A DNA stretch of 53,776 nucleotides, taken from NCBI GenBank assembly GCA_900155495.1, contig FTLJ01000532.1, positions 1 to 53,776 on the forward strand, read 5' to 3'. Shown here one piece after another: positions 34,381 through 43,799 of the stretch. Positions within the stretch are counted from its first letter, which is position 1; each line of letters begins with the position of its first letter. The translations under genes and the position numbers were made by a program. The notes below the pieces were generated by a model. The model made no database searches, was not told where the DNA came from, and worked only from the letters and a program-made list of their open reading frames with translations. The stretch is from Porogramme epimiltina. Its lineage: Eukaryota; Basidiomycota; Agaricomycetes; Polyporales; Polyporaceae.

Positions 34381-37300
34381 ACACACTGTAGAAAGGCTTG
34401 GTGTCAGAGGGAAGAGGAAGGAGAGAGAAGAGAGACTGCAGGTGCGCGCCTATGCTCAATGCGGCGGATGAAATCCCTGTGGCGTCGCTGTACGCTCACC
34501 TCGTCGCATCAGACTTATCTTCCTCCTTGCATCGGAACCCATACAAGTGCTTACCTTTATCTACTCCCTTTGTTCTGAGATTATCTTCCCTCGACTGCAT
34601 CAAGGTCTCTTCTCTTGCCTGCCTGCCTCAACTCTGCCATCCGAACTGTGGCCATGCCGGAACACACTTGCGACTACTGCCAAAAAACCCTCGGATCCCT
34701 TCGAGGGCTCAGCTCACACCTCTCACAATCCCCTGCATGTGCTGCTCAGCTCAATAAAGAACTTGCAGAAGAACGAGAGCATCCAAACACACCTGCTAGA
34801 CCGGAAACCCTTACTCCATTTCAAGACGATGATGCCGATGATCCTATGGTTGGCATTGAGGTAGATCCACTGCCAGAAGCGGATGCCAGGGTCGGGGTCA
34901 ACGGAGAACCAGAGCAGAGGAAGAGAAGGGTTACAGTAGAGGAGGTCGAGGACGAGGGCTTGGACGCTGGAGGCCTTCCGAAGAAGCCCTGGATTGGCGA
35001 CTTTCCCACAGCAGCAGGAACCGCTTTGCGGCGTGCACGAACTTTCTTTGAAGAGCTCCTGGAGAAGAAGAAGCAGGGCAAATTTAGCAACTATGCGCCG
35101 TTTTCTGGAGAAGAAGATTGGGAGCTCGCACGCTGGTTGGTCAAGAGTGGACTTACGCAAGAATCCATCGATCAATACCTTGCCTTGCCTATCGTAAGTC
35201 TCTTCAACTAAGCCGGCGATTGCTTGCTGAACGCATGCACAGACACGGAACAGGACTCAACCATCGTTTCGCAATAAGTACCAATTCCTACAGAAGATAG
35301 ATGAGCTGGAGGTCGGCCCTGAATGGTCGTGTGACGAGTGGACAATCAAGGGAGACATACCAGATGAAGACGGCAAGATGAAGACTGAGGACCTGGAGCT
35401 CTGGCGACGAGATACTGTGGCATGTGTTGCGGAACTTCTTGGGAATCCTATGTTCCAGGCTTACCTCAAGTACGCGCCCGAGAAGCTGTTCGAAAACGCC
35501 GATGGCACCGGGCGCATCTATGCGGACATCTTTACGGCAGACTGGTGGTGGGAAATACAGGTGAGCACTGTCCGATTTACGTCTTTGGATGTGGATCTCC
35601 TGAGAGAATAATGACTTACCTCTTGATACTTGCTGCTTGCGCACAGGGGCTGCTCCCGCCTGGTGCTACTGCTGCGCCGCTCATCATATCGACTGACAAA
35701 ACTCAACTGTCTCGATTTTCCGGCGACAAGCAAGCTTGGCCTGTGTACCTTACGATTGGAAACCTATCCAAAGACCTCCGTCGTCAGCCCTCGAGACGCA
35801 CCCAGATTCTCATTGGATACATACCGGTGACCAAGCTCGAATGCTTCTCCAAGTCTCGCCGCGCACTTGAAGGTTATCGCCTCTTCCATGAGTGCATGCG
35901 CGCAATCGTCAAACCTCTCATCAAAGCGGCGCAGGAGGGTGTCGAGATGGTCTGTGCCGATGGCTTTGTTCGGCGTGTCTACCCTATCCTCGCAGCATAC
36001 GTTGCCGACCACCCTGAGCAATGTCTCGTCTCCGGCTGCCAAGAGAACTTCTGCCCCAAGTGTAGCGTTCATGCGAAGGCCCTCGGTGAGCCTGTCTACT
36101 CTGTCATGAAGGATCAGGCATCCGTATGGGAGATCATTGAAGAACAAGCGCGAGGAAACAAACCTGAAGAATTCACGAAATATGGTCTCCGTCTCATCGA
36201 CCCCTTTTGGCGTGATCTCCCCCACTGCGACATCTTCTCTTGCATCACTCCCGACATCCTTCACCAGCTGCACAAGGGCGTCTTCAAGGACCACACTGTG
36301 TCATGGGTAACCGAAGCCCTGGATGGCGGAGCTGACGAGCTTGACCGGCGGTTCAAGGCGATGCCATCTCATCCCGCGTTGCGACACTTCAAGAAGGGTA
36401 TCTCGCTTATTTCTCAGTGGACAGGCACAGAGTACAAACATATGGAACGCGTTTTCCTTGGTGTCATCACAGGCAGTGCATCCGACCCCCGTGCGATCCG
36501 TGCCGCTCGCGCTGTCCTTGACTTCATCTTCTACTCTCATTTTGAGGCGCACACGGACGCATCCCTCTCTCGTCTCAAGAAAGCCTGGGAGTCTTTCCAT
36601 ATCAACAAGTCTGTCTTCGTCGACCTCGGCATCCGTGATCACTTTAACATACCAAAGCTCCACTCCGCAATCCACTACCCCCTCTCGATACGCAAACTCG
36701 GCACGGCGGATGGGTACAACACTGAGGCATCCGAGCGTCTTCATATCGAGTACGCCAAACGAGGCTACAATGCATCCAACAAACGTGCATACATCAAGCA
36801 GATGACCCGATGGCTCCACCGGCAGGAAGCTGTCGACCGTTTCCAATCCTTCCTTCACTGGGCAGAGCCAAACTCAGCGGCGGCGACGGCGATGGCGGCA
36901 GCTGAAGCAACAACACGGGCGACTGCAGAGAGTTTGGCACCGGGGGAGGAGGGCTGCGACGATGATGAGGACTTCAACCTCCAAGACTTGGATGCATCTC
37001 ATGTCGGTGAGAGTAGTATCCCTGCATACGTCGTTGCGAAGACCCCAGGGTTCCCCAATACCACTATCAAGGAGCTTCAGGCGGACTTTGGCTGCACGGA
37101 CTTCCTCCAGCATCTCGAAGACTTCCTCCGCTCAACCACACGTTCACAGGTTCTCCCCCCAGCCACACATCACATCACCCTTCAGACCCGTTTCCCCGCG
37201 TATCGACGGATGGCTGTCTTTCTTCCCCCTATGCGCCAAGTCACACAACTCTTTGTCAAAGATACCATCCGTGCGGCCCCTGCCCAATCTGCGCGACCCC

Positions 37301-37700
37301 TCCGTCCTGCCGTCCCTGCTCACTTCGACACCGTCCTCGTCCGTGAATCATCCACCGATCCGCCAAGCACGACCAGCCCACTCTCAGGTACGCAATCATA
37401 TTTCCCTGTATCGAGTCTGCGAAGTTCTATGAACCCCCACTTCCGCTGAGACGATGGGTGGCGCAGCTGGGATCTGGAGGCGCACAAGTTGAGCACGACA
37501 GGTGCACACGGGAGTCGAAACCGTCGTGCAAGTCGGACTGACGACGTAGCTTGAGCGGTCTCAGCGGATCTGCCCCCGCGGAAACTTCTGGGTTCAGAGC
37601 CCAGACTATATCATATATGGCGTGTTCGTGTTCATGTTCGCCGTGTTTGTAGAGCTCTCACACTGCAGGCTACTACCACTGGCACAGTGGCATGTAGGTG

Positions 37701-37801
37701 TATAAGACGTTACCGCAGCATCTTGGTGCTGCGGCAGCTTGGTGCTGCGGCAGCTTGGTGCTGCGGTAGCTGCAAGTGGGTGCTGCGGTAATGTCTGTAT
37801 A
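37701..37801. repeat. Inverted-repeat hairpin with internal 16-bp tandem units
   Basis: The arms 37701-37720 and 37781-37801 are inverted copies (TTACCGCAGCA and its exact complement TGCTGCGGTAA, extended outward with about one mismatch and one indel). Between them the unit CAGCTTGGTGCTGCGG is repeated about three times. It lies in the long presumptive intron (37388-38312) of the Plavaka transposase gene and could be a small MITE or a folding element. It was not seen at the other end of the Plavaka element. Confidence 0.65.
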
Positions 37802-38319
37802 GTATCTCGTAGTGCTTGGTGCGACGCGGTATATCACTGCTGGGCACTAACACTCAGATAACAGCCGCCACCACCTACCCTCAGGTCGTCCACGCGAGGC
37901 CCTCACCTCCGATGCCTCCATGAGTCTGCATGCCACGGCCGGGAAACAAGCGTTTCCTTTTGTCTTGCTCGTCGAGAACTGGCGCATCCGAGTCGCCATT
38001 CTGTCCACGGACCGGCCGATTCCCAGCGACCCTCTCAGAGGCTCGTCTGTTGTGGTTCTAGCATATGCGGTGACAACAATGTCGCCGGCCTCCTCGCTGA
38101 GCTGTCAGGTGGACGCACCACGCAGAACTTTGCAGCTTACTGACAGAACAACGACCGCCAGACACTGCATGGTGTCTCAAGTTTCCCGAGACTTGTACCA
38201 CGTCATCATGCGCCATCTGCGCATGGTCTTCGTGCTCCCTTCTTCCATGCTGCGTCCTGTACTTTTTCTTTTGCCATTGGAACTACAGAAAGCTCATATT
38301 ACTGCCTCCTAGGTCTCGG

Positions 38320-38349
38320 CATCAGCAAAAAGTCAAATTCCAGGTAATG
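38320..38349 (+). repeat. Left TIR of the nested element
   Basis: Thirty bases starting CATCAGCAAAAAGTCA; inverted partner at 40484-40513 with three mismatches. Subterminal CCAGG/TGCCAG words follow up to about 38580. Confidence 0.8.
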
Positions 38350-38785
38350 CCAGGCGGTGCTGGCCTAGCGCTTGCCAGTCTGGCATTGCCAGGTAAGGTC
38401 CTGGCGGCAAGGCGCCGGGCACGGTGTGGGTTGGCCGGGCTTCTACCATGGATGGAGGTTTCTACCATGCTCGTTTTGGCCAGGTATATACGTACCAGCA
38501 TAGTTCTCACTCACCGGAAATGGAAATCCCACGGCCGTGCTTGTGCCTGTCTGGATTAGCTCAGGTATTGTCCCTTCCAGTTATGTTTCTTATTCGCCAC
38601 GGGTGGGCGGTCCATGGTCACGCCTTCCCCTGCATGGTCACAGTTGCCCATCCACGGCAGTGCACTCCCCTGCCCGGAGAGGGTCAGGTATCGTAACATA
38701 CCAATGATGTTCATATTCACCAGAGGCGGACAGTCCACGGACGCGACACATGGGCGTCTGCGCGAGGCTTGAGGAGCGGCCAAGT

Positions 38786-38839
38786 NNNNNNNNNNNNNNN
38801 NNNNNNNNNNNNNNNNNNNNNNNNNNNNNNNNNNNNNNN
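38786..38839. other. Assembly gap
   Basis: A run of 54 N. It lies inside the nested TIR element, upstream of the oxalate-decarboxylase-like fragment, and may hide a collapsed repeat or the 5' part of the captured gene. The true length is unknown. Confidence 0.95.
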
Positions 38840-38879
38840 ATCTAGATGATGCCTTTCACTAGGACTTTGACTTACTTAC

Positions 38880-40125
38880 AGATGTGGGACCAACGCCTAG
38901 CTGCGCGAGCTCCTCGCCAGTGACCCCTCAGTGCGCCCCCTCAACTTCGGCTGCTACTCCGCCACTTCCTTGCTGACGCGCCACCTGCGCCCCTCGTTCG
39001 ACGACGAGCCAAGACGGTCAAGCGCGACTGCATCACGCCCCCGACGTCGGCCAGGTCGCGGACTTTAGCGACCAGAACCCCGGCTGATCCGCAACGGGAA
39101 CGGCGACACCTTCCTCGCGAACAGCAACCACCAGATCGATGCGCAGAACCCCAACAGCGTCGCCGCCGCGCCGACTGACACTGGTACGTGCCCATAGGGG
39201 GTCGCACCCCTTCGCCGCCTACGGTATAGGGGCCGCGCTGACGACCGCGAGCAGGGACCGCCCCGAATTCGAAGTGGAGTATGTCGCACACCCGTCTCCT
39301 CAAGGTATGCGTCTCCCCTTTTTGACATGTCAGAGGAACAGCCAACGGACTTGTCCCATAGGGAGGATGAGTACGCGAACAACCGACCATGGATCTCCCG
39401 CCCTGTAAGTAGCGCGCCTCCCTTGTTTCCTCACATGTGATGGCACGTTTGATACTGACGCGACCATCGGAACCGACAGCAAAGACCTGACTGCCGCCGA
39501 GATTGGCCTCTCGCCCAACGCGCACCGTGGTCCGTGAGCTGTAAGCATGGGCTGTGGCTTGTGTCTCCGTAAAGCGCGTGTACTGATTCGCTCCTCTGCG
39601 CGACAGTCACTGGCACCAGTCGCATCTCCACTATCGACGACAGCGGCCGACATCAAGGGCCCTTTGAAGGGTACGGACCCGGACATTTACTAGTAGTAGT
39701 GAGCCCCTCCCTCTACATCTAGCGTCCTTGGGCACCTCCATACTCAACGCCTGGTGTTCCTCGCCAATTATAGCTTCCCGCCCGGCACCCCGCACTCGAT
39801 CCAGGCGCTCGACCAGGGCCTCGAGATCCTCCTCATCTTCACAGGCGGCGAATTCGACGCCTCGGGCACGAGGTTTGGCATGCTCTCGGCCTGGCTCGCA
39901 CACACGTCGATCGAGATCGTCCCGCATCACCTCGGCGCGAACATGTCCATGCTTGCAAACATCCCACAGAAGGATCCCCGTCCCCTTGGGAGCACCGTCG
40001 TGCCCCCGCCGTTCGGTGACACCAAGGACCAGGCGGTCGCAGACTCGAATGGCGAGGTCCGGAGCCCGTTCGAGTTCCGCCTCGTTCACGTTATAGGTCG
40101 TATTGGAGGTGCGGTAATCGTACGT
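38880..40125 (+). pseudogene. Captured oxalate-decarboxylase-like (bicupin) gene fragment
   Basis: Pieces in order: an N-terminal relic (HQIDAQNPNSVAAAPTDTG, about 39135-39184), a REL-HWH metal-binding motif formed only when an intron (gt at 39540, ag at 39606) is removed, a SRISTIDDSG strand (about 39618), and FPPGTPHSIQALDQGLEILL with GEFDASGTRFGMLSAWLAHT (39774-39910). These match the first cupin domain and the start of the inter-domain part of fungal oxalate decarboxylases, which convert oxalate to formate and CO2 with Mn bound by HxH...E...H. The stretch after HWH lacks the Glu-containing strand, frames change several times, and the second cupin is absent. It is a decayed fragment of genomic origin, since intron remains are present. 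The donor gene is not in this window. Confidence 0.75.
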
Positions 40126-40483
40126 GCGGGTTGTTTCCCTAGTAGCGTAGCATTACAGTAGTACAATGTATAAATATTACAAATATATTTATTATTATCG
40201 CCGAGAATATCCTGGCTGGTGTGACTGCACATGGCACAATGATGCTACCCTGGCGGCCAAACGACCTGCTCATAGGTGCAGGGTATAGCCAGTTGAGCTT
40301 GGCCAGGGAATACCTGGCAGGGAGATGTTGGCCAGGACCACCTGGCTGGGAAACGGCCGCCTTGTGTGGGCGGGGATGGCCGGGATCACCCATATATGGT
40401 GATGTTCATAGGTTGATGGTTTTCCCCGGCGGAAATTGCCCGCGCCAGGTAGTCCAGGTATTCCCAGGTGAGCATTACCTAGA

Positions 40484-40513
40484 CATTACCTGACATCTGA
40501 CTTTTTGCTGATG
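40484..40513 (-). repeat. Right TIR of the nested element
   Basis: Inverted partner of 38320-38349 (27 of 30 identical). CCAGGTA-type subterminal words precede it from about 40230. Confidence 0.8.
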
Positions 40514-40929
40514 TCCGTGTCGCCCGAGTGCGGGCGATATTCAAACTGCCAAGCACACTCGGAAGTCAGTTTACGGATCCAGTAGCCTACGTCGAGTGGT
40601 TTACTCCATTCCGTGACTCACCAGACCCTGATACAGGCATGTACAAAGTATCCCACTCAACTCGTTTGCATCGTCGTCGTGCCTCCATCATCTTTGTTAC
40701 TCAGATTGTACGTAGCTGCCATTTACTACCAGCATGGGGAAAGCAGGCCGATACGTCATGGACATCCGATAATGTGTTAGATCGGTGTACTAAATTCTTT
40801 GTGAACCCCTACTTACGACATCACGACTTTGTATTATTTCGCTACTTAATGGATACATGAGCGGCGTAAGATCTCACGCACGCCATATCTCGATCACTCG
40901 TGACCATATGAGTGGTGTGCACGACTGCT

Positions 40930-41076
40930 ACAGAGCCATCAGTGTGGGCTCCTAAGCGCCCTCGAGCAGTGCTGTGAGGCTCTCGAGCCGCGCGAGCACT
41001 CTCGAGCACCGTGCGCAGCACTTGAGCACTCGATAACCTGGCATACTGCTCAGGAGAAAATTGTTTTTTCCTGATG
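40930..41076 (-). repeat. Right TIR and subterminal repeats of the Plavaka element
   Basis: The TIR (TTTTTTCCTGATG, 41064-41076) is preceded by GCTCGAG, GCGCGAGCAC and CGAGCAC words, including 40980-40999, which differs by one base from the unit at 28749-28768. The bases TA follow the TIR, as TA precedes the left TIR. Confidence 0.7.
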
Positions 41077-41181
41077 TACTACACGTATACTAGGCGGACT
41101 ACTAGCCCACAGTAGTAACATCGAGTACGTATGAGCCGACATAGAGCAAATGCGACTCGGAAGGGCCATGCTGGCCTCCCA

Positions 41182-43799
41182 CTAGTCCACTTGCGACGTC
41201 GTCGATGCTGTGGTGGGCTCACTAGTAGGAGTCCCGGCAGCAAGCGATCCGCCATCGCGCTATAAACAATGATAGGCATTAGTTGAATAGAGAGTGAATA
41301 CTAATATGTGTGACTTACCTTGTTCTTACGAGCCAGGGCGACGACGGCCTTCAATTCCTAGTATAACAGATCTATCAATTGACGTCTTATTGGGAATAAT
41401 AAACACATACCTTCCGCTTGGCGGAATCCTTCAAGAGCTCTGCGTACAACTTAATGACCTCACCCATGTTGACGTCAGGGTTCAACGCGAGTTGTTGACC
41501 AATAAACATGTTCCTGTGCAATAATCACACAATGTCAGCATTTACTCGGTTGTACACAGTAAATAGTCAACGATATACACTTACTTATCGCTGACCTTGG
41601 AGGGGTCGTACTTCTCGCGTGCGAGCTGCAAGTCACTCTTCTTAGGTGGCCTACTGCTAAGCTCCGGGACTTCGGAGTCCGTGGAGGCCCTCGGAGCTGC
41701 TTCGGCTCCATGAGTGAGTCCGACTGCGCTTCGGCGGAGGCCCTCGCGACGTATTGGTGCACTATTGGTATAGCTTTAAGTATATGCAAAAATTGTAAGG
41801 ACAGTGGGACTTACAATGGTCTCGTGACGAGGGCGGCGGGAGGCTTTGAGCTTGCGCTCACATTGGGGTCTGACACGGGGGCATTGGCGGTCTGAGCAGG
41901 ATGCTGGGCAGATGTATCAGTCATAGTGTGAGGAGTCGATAGGGTTAGTAGAAGATCTGGTGTGGAAGACGATGAGGTTGAATCCAGAAGCGCCGATGTG
42001 GACGCCATAGGTTGTGCTGCAGCAGGAGGGATGATGATGGCCGTGCCAGTGGTGTCGTGTGGGGGTGTAGCTGGACCACTTGCAGCGCTGTGCAGCGACA
42101 CAGCTGGACCACTTGCTGTGTCGTGCCGGTGCACGGTGGTCGTGCTGGCAATGAGGTCACGTGAGGACATCTCTGAGATGGCGGCAGTGTCGCTTGCTGG
42201 GGTCGCATCCGTGGCATCCGCGCCACCTGGGGTACTTGTAGGCACAGGGGTATCATGCATGGTGGACTCGCACCCTGTCGGTGGGGGGGTGTTGTTGCTG
42301 GCGGCGCTGTCAGCTGGTACTGCTACAGTGGCGGTGCTGTCGGGTGTTGCATATGCTGCGGCGTTGCTCAGAACCGCATCTTGCAAAAGCTCGGCTCCAA
42401 AGAGGGTGCTGGAACTGCTAGCATGTGCGGGACCATCAGTGATGAGGATAGGGGTGTCGCTGCTAGGAAGAGAGACCGTGTTACGGGAACGCTTTGCCGG
42501 ATTGTCAGACTGGTACCAGTTTGGAGGATCGTCGGTCGGAGTGGGGCGGCCGCGCTTAGTAAGGGTGGTATCGGACGCGCTATCGTCGACCTTGACGTTG
42601 TCGTCCTCTGACTTGAGGGGAATAGGGACGAGTGAGAGAGAGCTTTGGCCGTGATTGCGCCGAAATGTTGGGTATAGTTGTGAGAGAAATACTTCCATCT
42701 TCCATAGGCCGTCCGAGCACCAACCGAAGGCCGGACAGTGGTAAGTGAGCGAGTTGAAGATATATGCCCGGGCTTCGTAGCTTAGAAATGTTGCCTTGGA
42801 AGCGAACTGTCCACTCCAGACAAGAGAGTGGAGCAGCGTGTTGCCATGATCGCGGAGTCGAGCTGCAACTAAGCCAGAAATTGGGCGAACCTCGTCTGTT
42901 CCGTCGACAACCTCTTCGATATATAGCTGTGCAGTGTTCTTCTCCTCTTGGGGGTCTCCGCTGGTGATGGGGGGTAGCTGGGTGGCGCCATAGCCGCCCT
43001 TCGTACGAGTAGTCCACTGGCTCTTGTACCAGTAGTGGAACGTGACGCCGGCGGGCTTCTTGAGGGGTCCAGGAAGCTTCTTCCCTAGCCCAAGCGTGGT
43101 GCGTGAATGCGCCCATGAAGCCACATTGGGCTCTGCTCCGGAGGCCTGCGGGTGGGTGGGCTCGCTGTCGGCTGCGGTGTTGGTGTAGAGGAGCTGGGGA
43201 AGTGCAGAGAGGAGTCGGTCATTTTGCGACCTAGGGAGAATCAATTCCTGCTGATCTTGCAGCTTTAAATATAAAGGACTCACTTGTATGCCTCATTCCG
43301 AACCCGGAGCTCCTTGACCTCATCCAACAACTGCTTATACGAGACGTTCCCAGCCTGCTGAAGCTGCTCGTGGTCGGCAGAGGCAAGGAAAACACGCTGT
43401 AGCTCGCGTGTATCCATTGCCATGTTAGAGGAAGTCGACTACAACACAATCAATCAGCCAGAACTTCGGTATAACGCCCATAATGCAAATGCAGAAGTTG
43501 GAACATACCATGTATGAATCCGGTTGAAAGCTTGAACGATGGGCAGCAGTTGGTGATATTCTTAGTGTTGGCCTCAAAGGGGTGCCTGTGGTGTCCGACC
43601 GGGAGAGAAAGGGATCCATGGGGAAGAATGTGTCGGCGAGGCGTCCAGAATGCGAGGGGGTCATTAGAGAATGTTCATAAGGGGAAGGATTAATATGTGC
43701 ATTAGAACCTGGAAGCGAAGGGGGTATGCTAGCGGAAGCGTGCTCAGGTGATAGCATAAGGATTGTGTGCGCGGAGGAGAATGTATGGGGTAGGGGCAA
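41182..43799 (-). CDS. CACTA companion protein of unknown function
   Basis: Seven exons fit GT-AG and one frame (43799-43509, 43438-43284, 43230-41815, 41761-41585, 41513-41411, 41357-41319, 41259-41182), giving 2259 nt (752 aa). The N-terminus is Ser/Pro-rich. A coiled-coil-like helix follows in exon 2 (RELQRVFLASADHEQLQQAG). The globular part (residues about 160-310) has aromatic blocks HYWYKSQW and ARAYIFNSLTYHCPAFGWCS. A low-complexity Ala/Thr/Ser region fills residues about 340-610. A compact C-terminal helical block follows (FIGQQLALNPDVNMGEVIKL and ELKAVVALARKNK). I recognise no family. It lies downstream of the Tnp2 transposase on the same strand, near the CACTA end, and is probably an element-encoded accessory protein. 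Low-complexity antisense frames are shadows. Confidence 0.7.

Larger units (their letters stand above)
38318..40513 (+). mobile_element. Transposase-less TIR element carrying an oxalate-decarboxylase-like fragment
   Basis: The arms 38320-38349 and 40484-40513 are 30-bp inverted repeats that agree at 27 positions; both begin CATCAGCAAAAAGTCA and end CAGGTAATG. Inside both ends, words CCAGGTA and TGGCCAGG recur many times as subterminal repeats. The element has no transposase. It lies inside the C-terminal exon of the Plavaka transposase: exon sequence ends GTCTC at 38317 and resumes with TC and CGTGTCGCC at 40514, so excision restores the frame (the TC could be a duplicated target). Because the first bases match the Plavaka TIR (CATCAGG), it may be moved by the Plavaka transposase; this is inference. 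A 54-bp assembly gap lies within it. Confidence 0.78.
34654..40860 (+). pseudogene. Plavaka-family transposase, split by an insertion
   Basis: Exons 34654-35193, 35243-35560 and 35647-37387 are in frame (580 aa from the third exon alone). The protein starts with a zinc-finger-like CDYC...H motif (residues 4-25). The core has LIISTDKTQLSRFSGDK, a VCADG segment, a Cys knuckle (CLVSGCQENFCPKC), CITPDILHQLHKGVFKDH and ADGYNTEASERLHIEYAKR, all typical of Plavaka transposases (KDZ group, RNase-H-like DDE fold). The missing C-terminus lies at 40516-40860: VRAIFKLP, AYVEWFTPF, a HRRRASI block and NPYLRHHDFVLFRYL. It would join the third exon through an intron ending at 38312 plus exon bases 38313-38317. 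A 2.2-kb element now separates 38317 from 40514. The gene as it stands is therefore broken. If the third exon is read through, it stops at 37449. Confidence 0.85.
28564..41076 (+). mobile_element. Plavaka-type (KDZ-group) DNA transposon with cargo, inserted in the CACTA element
   Basis: The ends are CATCAGGAAAAAA at 28564-28576 and its exact reverse complement at 41064-41076. Each end is flanked by TA, compatible with a 2-bp target duplication. Both ends carry the same subterminal motif CTCTCGAGC-GC-CGAGCAC (28714-28733, 28749-28768 and 40980-40999; the second and third agree at 19 of 20 bases). Inside lie the Plavaka transposase gene (34654-40860), a divergent DUF6532-like gene (32225-34380), and host-like relics of a cyclin and a transcription factor (29874-31336). 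A smaller element is inserted at 38318-40513. Boundaries are inferred from sequence symmetry, so a longer true TIR cannot be excluded. Confidence 0.7.

Noticed and set aside
41962..42654. 230-codon plus-strand frame in the CACTA companion gene
   Set aside because: Antisense of the Ala/Thr/Ser low-complexity region of a gene whose seven-exon model closes in frame.
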